From a virus, in the IMG/VR virus record IMGVR_UViG_3300030389_003924, positions 1-36,441 of that record: a DNA stretch of 36,441 nucleotides. One strand, given 5' to 3'. This document shows positions 20,771-28,066 of the stretch, one piece after another (within the stretch, counting starts at the first letter, position 1; every line of letters begins with the position of its first letter). A program made the position numbers and the translations under genes. The notes under the pieces are model-generated. The model did no database searches. It had not been told where the DNA came from and worked only from the letters and a program-made list of their open reading frames with translations.

Positions 20771-21163
20771 ATGGAACGAAAGAAGGAAGATCCCGACATC
20801 TCTGCAAGACTCCAAGAGGAATGCAGGGAGAGAGGTTGGACTCAAAAAATACTTGGCGAAAAGCTGGGGATATCCAGGACTTTTGCAAGCCAGGTGTGGA
20901 ATGGGTCTGTCCCTATCGGGCCCAAAAACCTCCGCAGACTAGCGGATTTAGGATTTGACCTGAACTGGCTAATCGCTGGTCAGTCGAGAATGAAGTCTGG
21001 GATAACTCAGGCGGAAATCGATAGGGTCATGGGGGAGTTTGATCAACTCCGATATTACACAAAGAACCTTGAAAGGCTAATAAAGGAAATAGGTAGAAAT
21101 GAAAACGACGAAGGAAGTAGAGGCCCTAAAGATTCTGGAATTAATCCGGGAGAAAATAGATGA
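20771..21163 (+). CDS. CI-like lysogeny repressor
   Basis: 130 aa. Residues ~10-70 (ISARLQEECRERGWTQKILGEKLGISRTFASQVWNGSVPIGPKNLRRLADLGFDLNWLIAG) form a phage CI-type helix-turn-helix ending in the DLNWL-x-G signature. The remainder is helical (AEIDRVMGEFDQLRYYTKNLERLIKEIG). It lacks the Ser/Lys peptidase domain, so RecA-driven self-cleavage is not expected. No ribosome site precedes the ATG and an in-frame stop lies upstream, so the start appears fixed and the message may be leaderless or poorly translated. The stop overlaps the integrase start by 4 nt. Confidence 0.8.
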   Translation: MERKKEDPDISARLQEECRERGWTQKILGEKLGISRTFASQVWNGSVPIGPKNLRRLADLGFDLNWLIAGQSRMKSGITQAEIDRVMGEFDQLRYYTKNLERLIKEIGRNENDEGSRGPKDSGINPGENR

Positions 21164-22269
21164 ACTCGAGGAAGCCCTTGTCGGTCAGGGACGGCCACTG
21201 GGTGTATCGAGATTATACAACCAAGCCGGCGAGGCTAGTCCGCCTTTGTCGGACAGAAGAGGCCAAATGGAAGATGACCTCGAATGGGAGGCGGAAAAGG
21301 ACGGAACAGGAAAGATCGTTTTTTCTTTTAAAACTAAAGGAAGAAAAGATTCAAGAAGCTCAGGCTCGGTCAAAGGCAAGAGTCGAAAGTCTGTTCAAGG
21401 ACTGGCTTGATTTAGCCAGGTCCACTCGGTCGCCCAGGACGGCCGAATCCTATGAATCGACGGCACGATATTATTTGGACGCCGTCGGGGATCATCCTGG
21501 GGATTCATATGATGGGCGGAAACAAAAGATTTTTGTAGACGCCCTAAGATTCCGGGGACTGGCGGATCATTCGATCCAGGCCCATCTGAGACAACTCAAA
21601 GCCTGTTTCCGTCACGGGGAACGGGTCGGGTTGATTGATAGGGCCCCCCTGGTCGAGCCTCTGAGGGTCGCTGATCGTGAGATCACCGCATTTTCTCAGG
21701 ACGACCTGGACCGGATCGGACGCCACCTGGAAAACCGGCTGAAGACGGGGCCACCGTTTCGGCGGAGGTTCTATCTTAACCATATCCGGGCCCACGTCAT
21801 GCTGACCTGGACCGGGATGAGGGCCGGAGAACTATGTCACCTATTATTGAGGGATATTCATTTGGAAGACCGACTAATAACGATAGTCCCGGACGGCTCG
21901 GATTGGGCCCCGAAATCCCGCCGGGTGGATCGAGTCCCTATGTCAGTGGTCCTCCAGAGGTTTCTGATAACTGATATCAACGAACGTCCGGACCGGGACG
22001 TGTATTATCTTGACGCTGGTACTGGTTCCCCGGCGTATCCCAAGAGAGACCAACTCACCCAGGCGTGGAAACGAATCCTCGGGCGAATAGGGATTGAGGG
22101 TGTCAAGCCGATACACGGATATCGTGCTAGTCTGGCAACCAGGCTGATTCGGGCGGGTGTGGGTATCGTGGAGGTACAGAAAATACTTCGACATCAACAG
22201 ATCCAGACGACTCGACAATATGTCGATTCAATCCACTTGGATTTACATAAGGCGGTTGATGTTTTGTAA
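21160..22269 (+). CDS. int: Tyrosine integrase
   Basis: 369 aa. The N-terminal ~75 residues are a basic arm-binding-type region (RRKRTEQERSFFLLKLKEEKIQEAQARSKARVE), followed by the SAM-like core-binding domain (LFKDWLDLARSTRSPRTAESYESTARYYLDAV). Catalytic residues are visible: Arg221 in TGMRAGEL, Lys252, His319-x-x-Arg322 in IHGYRAS, His345 in LRHQQIQTTRQYVD and the nucleophile Tyr354. It is co-expressed with the repressor and lies directly before attP, which it recombines with the host tRNA-Lys gene. Confidence 0.95.
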   Translation: MNSRKPLSVRDGHWVYRDYTTKPARLVRLCRTEEAKWKMTSNGRRKRTEQERSFFLLKLKEEKIQEAQARSKARVESLFKDWLDLARSTRSPRTAESYESTARYYLDAVGDHPGDSYDGRKQKIFVDALRFRGLADHSIQAHLRQLKACFRHGERVGLIDRAPLVEPLRVADREITAFSQDDLDRIGRHLENRLKTGPPFRRRFYLNHIRAHVMLTWTGMRAGELCHLLLRDIHLEDRLITIVPDGSDWAPKSRRVDRVPMSVVLQRFLITDINERPDRDVYYLDAGTGSPAYPKRDQLTQAWKRILGRIGIEGVKPIHGYRASLATRLIRAGVGIVEVQKILRHQQIQTTRQYVDSIHLDLHKAVDVL

Positions 22270-22270
22270 A

Positions 22271-22291
22271 TCAATTATGCACGGACGAGGA
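22271..22291 (+). repeat. Integrase arm-type direct repeat, left copy
   Basis: 21 bp, TCAATTATGCACGGACGAGG plus A, immediately after the integrase stop. It matches 22476-22496 at 20 of 21 positions, with the tRNA core about midway between them. The arrangement is what arm-binding sites of a lambda-type intasome look like. Confidence 0.65.
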
Positions 22292-22321
22292 ATCAATTCA
22301 GGCGTACTCAACAAAACATCT

Positions 22322-22340
22322 GATTTTCTTGAAGAAAATC
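22322..22340. repeat. Perfect palindrome next to the attP core
   Basis: GATTTTCTT-G-AAGAAAATC, 9-bp arms around one base, directly abutting the tRNA-derived sequence at 22341. It may be a core-type integrase site, an accessory-protein site or the end of the host tRNA identity block. Confidence 0.5.
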
Positions 22341-22400
22341 TGGTAGAGCATCTGACTTTTAATCAGGTGGTCCTGGGTTCGAGTCCCAGCCGACCCACCA
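22341..22400 (+). other. attP core: 3' part of a tRNA-Lys(UUU) gene
   Basis: 60 nt from the D-arm to CCA. The D-arm end GGTAGAGCA, anticodon stem-loop TCTGA-CTTTTAA-TCAGG (anticodon UUU), a 5-nt variable loop, T-stem CTGGG/CCCAG with a TTCGAGT loop, acceptor CCGACCC, discriminator A and CCA are all visible. The 5' acceptor strand and the first half of the D-arm are missing, so this is not a working tRNA. On integration it would restore the host tRNA gene. Confidence 0.9.
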
Positions 22401-22444
22401 GAACCCTTGTATTTCCAAGGGTTCAGACGTTTCCGGGGGAAACG
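22401..22444 (+). terminator. Two stem-loops after the attP core
   Basis: GAACCCTTG-TATTTC-CAAGGGTTC (22401-22424, 9-bp perfect stem) and CGTTTCC-GGG-GGAAACG (22428-22444, 7-bp perfect stem). The first could be the host tRNA terminator carried within the identity segment or a terminator for the integrase transcript. No T-run follows, so intrinsic termination would be weak. Confidence 0.4.
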
Positions 22445-22475
22445 CCAATCCCCCGAAAATCCCTTAAATAACCGC

Positions 22476-22496
22476 TCAACTATGCACGGACGAGGA
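22476..22496 (+). repeat. Integrase arm-type direct repeat, right copy
   Basis: TCAACTATGCACGGACGAGG plus A, one mismatch to the left copy at 22271-22291; spacing from copy to copy is 205 bp. Confidence 0.65.
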
Positions 22497-22528
22497 TGAA
22501 AAAAATACAAAAAATAGGCGGAGGTACG

Positions 22529-22735
22529 ATGTACAATTACCTCTCTGACGATGATTATGGCTGGTTTTATCGGAAGGGGACCAACCACGATATTGCTATC
22601 AGTCCTGCGACTCGTAAGCTGATAGAGCAAGGCCTCCAGGTAACAGTACGGGAAGTCCCTGATACGCAATCTTCCTCACTTCCTCCGGAAGATTCTGAAA
22701 CCCACGGTCAGCAATCAACTGACGAAGTTTCATAA
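22529..22735 (+). CDS. Possible small protein downstream of attP
   Basis: 68 aa from ATG 22529 with a good GGCGGAGGT site 3 nt upstream; the protein starts MYNYLSDDDYGWFYRKGTNHDIAI. Its 3' half overlaps, in antisense, the end of the 744-aa gene. It is in the position where an excisionase or small control protein would be expected, but it has no obvious wHTH. It may be a real but convergent-overlapping gene. Confidence 0.4.
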   Translation: MYNYLSDDDYGWFYRKGTNHDIAISPATRKLIEQGLQVTVREVPDTQSSSLPPEDSETHGQQSTDEVS

Positions 22736-24833
22736 TATCTTCCCGGATTGGGAGGTCGTATTTTTTAGCAAACTCTCGATCAATTTTATTTTGTTCGAGT
22801 AATGCACTTCTGAGCTTACCCTGGTCAAGCCTCTGGCCTATGTTCAATAGGCCTGGCTTTTCCAGTTCGCTGACTAGGTTTTTTGTCGCCGTCCCGGCCC
22901 CTTCTTCGGAAAACATTGTGGGTCTGTATCCACTTTCAAATCTGCCTGGGACGTAATTAAAATTACCTTCTTCCCCTTTCAGGACTTTTTTGACGATCTT
23001 CTGGACTTCAGTTCCGTCCAGGTCTCCATCAAATTTTCCAAATTGAATCGCATCTCCTACGTTGACGACGTCAAGTCCTTCATTGGTTAAGTTTTGATTG
23101 ATCCTGGAAAGGGTCGCCTCGTCAGCCTCAATCCTTCCACCGGTCTTTTCAAATCCCTTCATGGAAGAAGTCGCCGGGGTGAATTTGTGGTAACCTCCGG
23201 CCTCCTGGGCGTTCAGGATAGAACGAACCGTGGCGGTAAAATCTAGGGCCTCCTTCGAGGTCGGATCCATTTGAGGACCGCCAAGGAGAGGTTCACCTTT
23301 TTTGTTAACTCCGCCAAGTTTGGAAGGAACCAGGCCAGTCAATGGTCTTGCTGTGAACCCTGGATTTCTTTCCAAGACGCCAGCCGAGTTCATGTATTCT
23401 CCCTGGATCGGAATCACGTCGTCCTGGTACATCTGGAACCCCTCGTAAAAGGGATCACGGTTTCCAATCGCCCCCTGCACTCTATCGGAATATTCCTTCC
23501 TGACACTTTCCGGAAGTTTATTTAGCCCGGCTAGGTGGCCGACACTTTCCCCAGTGATGTATTCATAAGTTTCGTTAGCCTTGAGTCTAGGCATTGCCTG
23601 GTCGAAACCGGCTGACGCTTTTGCCACCAGTTCATCCACATCAGGCATTTTGGGGATGGAAGGTCTTGAACCTTTTCCGCCATCCTTCTTCGAGGTCGCT
23701 GGCCTTGGGTCGTTGTCCCATTCCTTCTGTTTTTGTGTCGCCCTATTTACCCTTTCCCTAGCCTCGTCAACCAACTGACGGAGTCTGACCGCCCCCCAGG
23801 TTGACGCTTGCATCCTTCGGGGTGTCATAGGGAGAGGGGTGTTCAATGCTTTTGTGGCCCTATCGGACGCTAAAAGGTTCTCTCCGGTAAGGAAACCATG
23901 TTCCTGAGGTGTGAACCCTCGGTCGAATTGTGTTCCGCCTTGGCCGGAATAACCAAAAACACGGCCATGCCAGATGTCGTTTGCGGTCTTATATAAAAGA
24001 TCATCTGATATCGTTGGGTCCTTTGCATCAGCATAAGGTCCGGTTTTCTCTCCGAGCTTTAGGTCGTCAGGTCTAAAATAAACCTGGCCGGTCATGGGAT
24101 CGGTATCGTAAATCTCATCCATTTTGTCAGCCTGGGACTGAGTCCTCGGTCTGATCTTTTCACCAGAAATTACTCGAGCGTTATGCTGACGGATAAAGTT
24201 TTCCATCTCCATGGGTGGGGTCGCCTGGGGACTATAGCTGGCTGAACCCCTGGAAAACAATTTCTGCATGATTGGACTGTTAGGGGCGATCTTTTTGGCT
24301 ATTTCACGGGCCCGGTCGTACCAATCATAATTAAATATTCCCTCTTTAACTTGCTTGTCCACTTCCTTCCTCATGGAAGAAAGACCCTGGGGGGATGTTA
24401 CCGATCTAAAGTTCCCAGTCTCATCAAACGGGGCCCCAACATATTTTCCAGATTTGTCACGTTTTAAATGATCACCACGTTTTGCGGTTTTCATTGCCTC
24501 GTCGTAATTATCGATTCCTTCAAATGCTTTGGCGACGGATTTTAACTTTTTCGTTGTCCCTAAAAGAGCCCCTCCTGGGTCAATGGTTGCCCCCTCACCT
24601 ATGTCCATGATGAGGTTCATGTACTCGGCATTCTTGAGCGGGTCCATGCCCTGGGCGAGGAGTTGTTTCTGGAGTTCGTCCGCCCGTTTGGATTTTTCAT
24701 GGATCGGGTTCCCAGGATTCAACATACCCAGTCCAGACTTGGTGTACATATCTCCCAGGAAGGAGAAAAATTCACCGAATCCTTTTTGTTGCTCGGCCCC
24801 TAAATCTCGGCCTCCGTACATTCCTTGAGCCAT
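22599..24833 (-). CDS. Large virion-associated protein, unknown function
   Basis: 744 aa. It begins MAQGMYGGRDLGAEQQKGFGEFFSFLGDMYTKSGLGMLNPGNPIH and ends with a hydrophobic tail (AYQGLPVLLPGGLALSAYESQD). The middle is rich in Gly, Lys, Asp and Pro, with FDRGFTPQEHGFLTGENLLASDRATKAL and ALDFTATVRSILNAQEAGGYHKFTPAT. I do not recognise a family; similar long proteins end the structural operons of marine podoviruses and may be internal or ejected virion proteins. It is the last gene of the late operon and runs towards attP. Confidence 0.6.
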   Translation of the reverse strand: MAQGMYGGRDLGAEQQKGFGEFFSFLGDMYTKSGLGMLNPGNPIHEKSKRADELQKQLLAQGMDPLKNAEYMNLIMDIGEGATIDPGGALLGTTKKLKSVAKAFEGIDNYDEAMKTAKRGDHLKRDKSGKYVGAPFDETGNFRSVTSPQGLSSMRKEVDKQVKEGIFNYDWYDRAREIAKKIAPNSPIMQKLFSRGSASYSPQATPPMEMENFIRQHNARVISGEKIRPRTQSQADKMDEIYDTDPMTGQVYFRPDDLKLGEKTGPYADAKDPTISDDLLYKTANDIWHGRVFGYSGQGGTQFDRGFTPQEHGFLTGENLLASDRATKALNTPLPMTPRRMQASTWGAVRLRQLVDEARERVNRATQKQKEWDNDPRPATSKKDGGKGSRPSIPKMPDVDELVAKASAGFDQAMPRLKANETYEYITGESVGHLAGLNKLPESVRKEYSDRVQGAIGNRDPFYEGFQMYQDDVIPIQGEYMNSAGVLERNPGFTARPLTGLVPSKLGGVNKKGEPLLGGPQMDPTSKEALDFTATVRSILNAQEAGGYHKFTPATSSMKGFEKTGGRIEADEATLSRINQNLTNEGLDVVNVGDAIQFGKFDGDLDGTEVQKIVKKVLKGEEGNFNYVPGRFESGYRPTMFSEEGAGTATKNLVSELEKPGLLNIGQRLDQGKLRSALLEQNKIDREFAKKYDLPIREDIMKLRQLIADRGFQNLPEEVRKIAYQGLPVLLPGGLALSAYESQD

Positions 24834-25105
24834 TATCTTTTTTTCTTTCTAGCAAATGTTTTGACCCGGGTCGGCTTACCGCCTACGCCCTGGGGTTTCG
24901 CTCGTTTTCTTTTAACGGCGGATCGTTTTTGAGAGTCGGTCATCCTGGAGGCCGTCGCACTGGGCACACATTTCGGATACCCCTTGCTTGATTTTTTAGC
25001 TTTCTTGCGACCGCAAGGCGGGTGGCCCCCTCCTTTTTTCTTCTTGGAGATATCAACCCATTTCTCCCCAAACCAACGGGTCAGGCCCCCCGACGCTTTG
25101 CTCAC
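24833..25105 (-). CDS. Small Lys/Arg-rich protein of marine-phage type
   Basis: 90 aa from GTG 25105, overlapping the stop of the tiny gene at 25102-25155 (GTGA). It contains LTRWFGEKWVDISKKKKGGGHPPCGRKKAKKSSKGYPKCVPSATASRMTDSQKRSAVKRKRAKPQGVGGKPTRVKTFARKK. The WF-EKWVDI and CGR...YPKCVP cysteines with MT-SQ-RSAV-RKR and GVGGKP are a pattern widely seen in marine phage genomes. It is strongly basic and may bind packaged DNA; function unproven. Confidence 0.75.
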   Translation of the reverse strand: MSKASGGLTRWFGEKWVDISKKKKGGGHPPCGRKKAKKSSKGYPKCVPSATASRMTDSQKRSAVKRKRAKPQGVGGKPTRVKTFARKKKR

Positions 25106-25155
25106 TTCTTTTTCTTTTTTACTTTTTTCTTAGGCTTGTACATATATCCAGGCAT
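25102..25155 (-). CDS. Seventeen-residue lysine-rich mini-protein
   Basis: MPGYMYKPKKKVKKKKK, start at 25155 with AAAGGAG at the right distance. Ten of 17 residues are Lys. Its stop overlaps the next GTG start, so even if the peptide is inert it couples translation. Similar short M-P-x-Y-x-M...polylysine peptides occur in marine phage structural operons. Confidence 0.55.
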   Translation of the reverse strand: MPGYMYKPKKKVKKKKK

Positions 25156-25167
25156 AGGTCTCCTTTC

Positions 25168-25344
25168 TTATTTAGATTTTCTCGCCACTTTCTTGGCCCT
25201 CTCACTGAGGTCCTTGAAATGGACGACTTGTTTAGAACCCGACGTGTGACGGGTCCCGGTGTGGATCTGGCCGTTAGGCATCTTGTGGACGCCACCACGA
25301 AATTTTTTACCATTCTTGAAATAGTGCAGAGTATTCGCCCCCAT
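25168..25344 (-). CDS. Small basic protein of marine-phage type
   Basis: 58 aa: MGANTLHYFKNGKKFRGGVHKMPNGQIHTGTRHTSGSKQVVHF and a basic tail (DLSERAKKVARKSK). It starts at ATG 25344, overlapping the stop of the upstream gene (TAATG). The THTGxxHTxxSKxVxHFxxLS pattern is common in small proteins of marine phages. Function unknown. Confidence 0.7.
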   Translation of the reverse strand: MGANTLHYFKNGKKFRGGVHKMPNGQIHTGTRHTSGSKQVVHFKDLSERAKKVARKSK

Positions 25345-25508
25345 TATTTCCTTTTCTTTGATACAGTTTTATATTTTCCGCCACGTTGCTGATACGTTTT
25401 TGTCAACCACCCTGACCCATACGCCGAGGGCCAAACCTTGAATTTTCTTTTTGCCTCTGCTTTGACACGGGCATAAAGGGCCTTGTTCGTTGGTACGTTT
25501 TTAGACAT
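25344..25508 (-). CDS. Small conserved basic protein of marine-phage type
   Basis: 54 aa from ATG 25508 (MSKNVPTNKALYARVKAEAKRKFKVWPSAYGSGWLTKTYQQRGGKY). Upstream in-frame codons would overlap the previous gene by 60 nt and are not preferred. The motif K-V/N-PTNKALY-RVK-EAKRKF-VWPSAY-S-GWL-K-YK-RGG-Y recurs in marine phages, often in clusters of tiny basic proteins as here. It may bind DNA or RNA; function unknown. Confidence 0.8.
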   Translation of the reverse strand: MSKNVPTNKALYARVKAEAKRKFKVWPSAYGSGWLTKTYQQRGGKYKTVSKKRK

Positions 25509-25509
25509 A

Positions 25510-25746
25510 TCACCACTTTTTGCAGGACCAGTATCTGGCCGAGAGTTTTGAGAGTTTCCCCTTGTCACACCCGTGACGGGCCCGGAAACTTTTCCTGGCC
25601 CCGGGGTTCGATTTTCGGATCTTCATCGTGGCGTCCCCGAATCGGATCGTTTTTTTCTTCCCGCCTTCCGAGGCGTAGACCACGAATTTTTTCTTCCCGT
25701 ATCCGGGTTCACCTTTCCGGATCCTCCTGGGTGAGTTTACTTTCAT
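25510..25746 (-). CDS. Small conserved basic protein of marine-phage type
   Basis: 78 aa. It ends KKFVVYASEGGKKKTIRFGDATMKIRKSNPGARKSFRARHGCDKGKLSKLSARYWSCKKW. The RKSFRARH-x-C...ARYWSC-x-x-W ending is conserved in a widespread small family of phages infecting marine bacteria. Two cysteines and a terminal Trp suggest a zinc- or disulfide-stabilised fold. It overlaps the large upstream gene by 1 nt. Confidence 0.8.
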   Translation of the reverse strand: MKVNSPRRIRKGEPGYGKKKFVVYASEGGKKKTIRFGDATMKIRKSNPGARKSFRARHGCDKGKLSKLSARYWSCKKW

Positions 25747-28058
25747 CAGTCCAATAGGCTCATGGGGTAGATGCCGGTCAGGCCTCCAGGGATCCCGCCC
25801 TGGGTCAAGAGGCCCTGCCTCATCAGCATCTGGTTCACTTTCCTGATCTCGTCCACCTCGGACAAGGTCTTCATCATCTCATCGGTGTCGGTAGTGGAAA
25901 GGCGTCTCCCCAGGGTGTCGCTTTCCTTACCGAGGCGGTTGGCGATAAGGGAGTCGGCCCCCATGTTGATCAGCCGGTTCCTGACCGTTGAGTCCACATT
26001 TGTGAGGGCATCCATTGCAAGGCTTGGGAGGCTTGTTTTCCGGTTGTCGTCGTAAACTCTCTCGGCGGTTTGAGACCCGGAAAATAATTTATTCAAGGTC
26101 GCCGTCATATCCTGTTCGGCCTTCATCTTAAATATGAAATCATCGACCCGGTCACCGTCTGGGAAAAGGGACTCGAGGATCCTTTTGACCTTCGCCGACT
26201 GTAGAGGCCCAGTTCGGACGGCCTCAACCCCTTCCTGGGTCGGGACTACGCCCTCGACTTTCTTCATGATCCCGTTGACCATGCCGAGCTTGAAGGCCTC
26301 CTTCTCGGAGTCGCCCATCTTGTTCATGCGGAACAGGATATCGTCGGCGGTCTCTGACCCAGTCATCGCCTTGACCCCAGCATCGAAGGCGTCATCGTAA
26401 GCCTTGTCACCGGCCCAGAACTGACGGGCTAAAGAGAAGGCCGACTGGCCGTCTGGGCTGGCGTCAGCCAACTGGTTATCCACTTGCTCAAGGAAATCAT
26501 TCCGGTTCCTGACCAGGCGGAGGGTCTCCTCGTCATCGATGGTCATGGTCCTGGTCCCAATATCCTTAGACCCCTTCAAGGCCCTCTGGAGATAGTCGGC
26601 TTGCTGGACCGATATTCTGTCCAACTCGAACAAGTTTTCCGGGAGAAAGAACCCGTCATCGAGGGCGTTCTTCTGAGCCTTCTTGAATGCTTGTTGAAAG
26701 GACGGCCTCTGAAATAATTCTCTCATCAAAGGCGTCACCTCGACCATGTTCGGCGAGGTCATTTCATTCCCGAAATTATCGACCGTCTTATATTTGTAGT
26801 AGGCCTTATCGTACAGAGGACCGGCCGTATTTGATCTTTTCTTTTTCCGGGTGTCTTTGAGTGTCAGGACCCCGGTCTTTTCACCCAGAAGGTCTGTCAC
26901 GGCGTCAGTGACACGCTGGGACTGACTAGGCCCCTGAAACTCCGGGACACGATCAGGGTAAAGCGGGTTGTTTGTCGGCCCAGTAATTCGGTCTGTAAAG
27001 AACCGGTTCATCTTGGCTTGCATCTCCGGGCCCGTCCTCGCAGACCTTGACGCCAGCCTCCTGGTCGCCGGGCCTGTCATCAGTTTGTCTGATAAGGTCA
27101 GAGGTAAATTTCTTAAGTCCCTTTGAAGGATCGCCTGGCGGATCGCATCAGTCCCCTCCGGCACATCAGACTGGAGTGATTTATCCAGGTCGGAGAGTGC
27201 AGATTTTTCCGGCCCTGACATCCCGGCTATGGACCCGGTCGGCGGTGGAGGCCCGTCTCCTCCAGATGGAGGCCTCCGTCCTATAAATTCATCTAGTTTT
27301 TTTTGACTAAAGTCCCCTAGTTTTCTTAAACCCCCAGCCCCGGCGTCAAAAACTGGTGAACCGGCCATGCTGGCCCCGGTCATGATCAAGGCCTCTTTAT
27401 CCAGGAAAGTTTTATCGTCGGGTTTTTGGTCACCTTGTTGTTCAAGCTCATCGGCGACAATGACGGCCCCTGGGTAGGTTGTGACCCCGGACGCAACCGA
27501 GGACCGGCCGACGTTACGGATGGGCTGGCCTGATTTCAGGGTCATGATGCCCGGCAAGAGCCCGGACTTCTGGAGAAGTTTAAGCTCGGCACTCCCCGAT
27601 ATTACACCCCCAACCATATTGGAAAGGATCGAGGCGATTGGGGCGTTCTCCCTCGCCACTTCCATTTTTTGATTAAAAGCCTGAAGTGCGTCCTCATAAG
27701 TGAGGCCCGGGGTAAACAAGGACTGGAACAGGGCGTTGACTTTCGGCCACTGTTCATAGGTCAGCCCGGAGAATATCTCGTTCATTGTCGAGAGGGCGTA
27801 CCGTGGGAGTTTTTTTAGGTCCTCTGCAAATTCCTCATTACCGTACTTTTCAATCTGCTTGACGGCGGACTTCACCTTTTTCTTCTGGCCTGAAAGGACC
27901 GCCTTCATCTTCTTCATGTTCCCTTCAAACCCCTTCTTTTTTAGGTGTCTGAGGATTATCTGATCCTTGTTGGAGAAGGTCTCGTTCCTTTTGTTCTCGG
28001 CCTTGGTCAGTTTGTCCAGGGCCTCGGCGTACATTTGGATGACGGTGGCGTTGTCCAT
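25746..28058 (-). CDS. Large internal-virion-type protein
   Basis: 770 aa. N-terminal Lys-rich coiled-coil helix (VIQMYAEALDKLTKAENKRNETFSNKDQIILRHLKKKGF), a hydrophobic segment (NAPIASILSNMVGGVISGSAELKLL), an ELEQQ-rich linker and a long helical body with MTGPATRRLASRSARTGPEMQAKMNRFFTDRITGPTNNPL. This composition fits podovirus ejection or internal core proteins, which pass through the cell envelope with the DNA, but I do not recognise a family. It sits within the late operon between other ejection-type genes. Confidence 0.6.
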   Translation of the reverse strand: MDNATVIQMYAEALDKLTKAENKRNETFSNKDQIILRHLKKKGFEGNMKKMKAVLSGQKKKVKSAVKQIEKYGNEEFAEDLKKLPRYALSTMNEIFSGLTYEQWPKVNALFQSLFTPGLTYEDALQAFNQKMEVARENAPIASILSNMVGGVISGSAELKLLQKSGLLPGIMTLKSGQPIRNVGRSSVASGVTTYPGAVIVADELEQQGDQKPDDKTFLDKEALIMTGASMAGSPVFDAGAGGLRKLGDFSQKKLDEFIGRRPPSGGDGPPPPTGSIAGMSGPEKSALSDLDKSLQSDVPEGTDAIRQAILQRDLRNLPLTLSDKLMTGPATRRLASRSARTGPEMQAKMNRFFTDRITGPTNNPLYPDRVPEFQGPSQSQRVTDAVTDLLGEKTGVLTLKDTRKKKRSNTAGPLYDKAYYKYKTVDNFGNEMTSPNMVEVTPLMRELFQRPSFQQAFKKAQKNALDDGFFLPENLFELDRISVQQADYLQRALKGSKDIGTRTMTIDDEETLRLVRNRNDFLEQVDNQLADASPDGQSAFSLARQFWAGDKAYDDAFDAGVKAMTGSETADDILFRMNKMGDSEKEAFKLGMVNGIMKKVEGVVPTQEGVEAVRTGPLQSAKVKRILESLFPDGDRVDDFIFKMKAEQDMTATLNKLFSGSQTAERVYDDNRKTSLPSLAMDALTNVDSTVRNRLINMGADSLIANRLGKESDTLGRRLSTTDTDEMMKTLSEVDEIRKVNQMLMRQGLLTQGGIPGGLTGIYPMSLLD

Positions 28059-28066
28059 TATCGTTT

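Noticed and set aside
20458-20958. A 166-codon plus-strand frame before and through the repressor
   Set aside because: Most of it is an out-of-frame reading of the repressor, and the 5' part lies in the operator region. Only a small internal start (20596) has any merit.
22341-22400. Calling the tRNA-Lys segment a functional tRNA gene
   Set aside because: The 5' acceptor strand and part of the D-arm are missing, so the molecule could not fold into a tRNA.
22298-22669. A 123-codon minus-strand frame across attP containing GTRTQDHLIKSQMLYQ
   Set aside because: This peptide is the known artefact of translating a tRNA-Lys gene on its opposite strand; the frame covers the attP core and hairpins.
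25119-25313. A 64-codon minus-strand frame between the tiny basic genes
   Set aside because: It is out of frame with the 58-aa gene at 25168-25344 and the 17-aa gene, both of which have ribosome sites and coupled starts.
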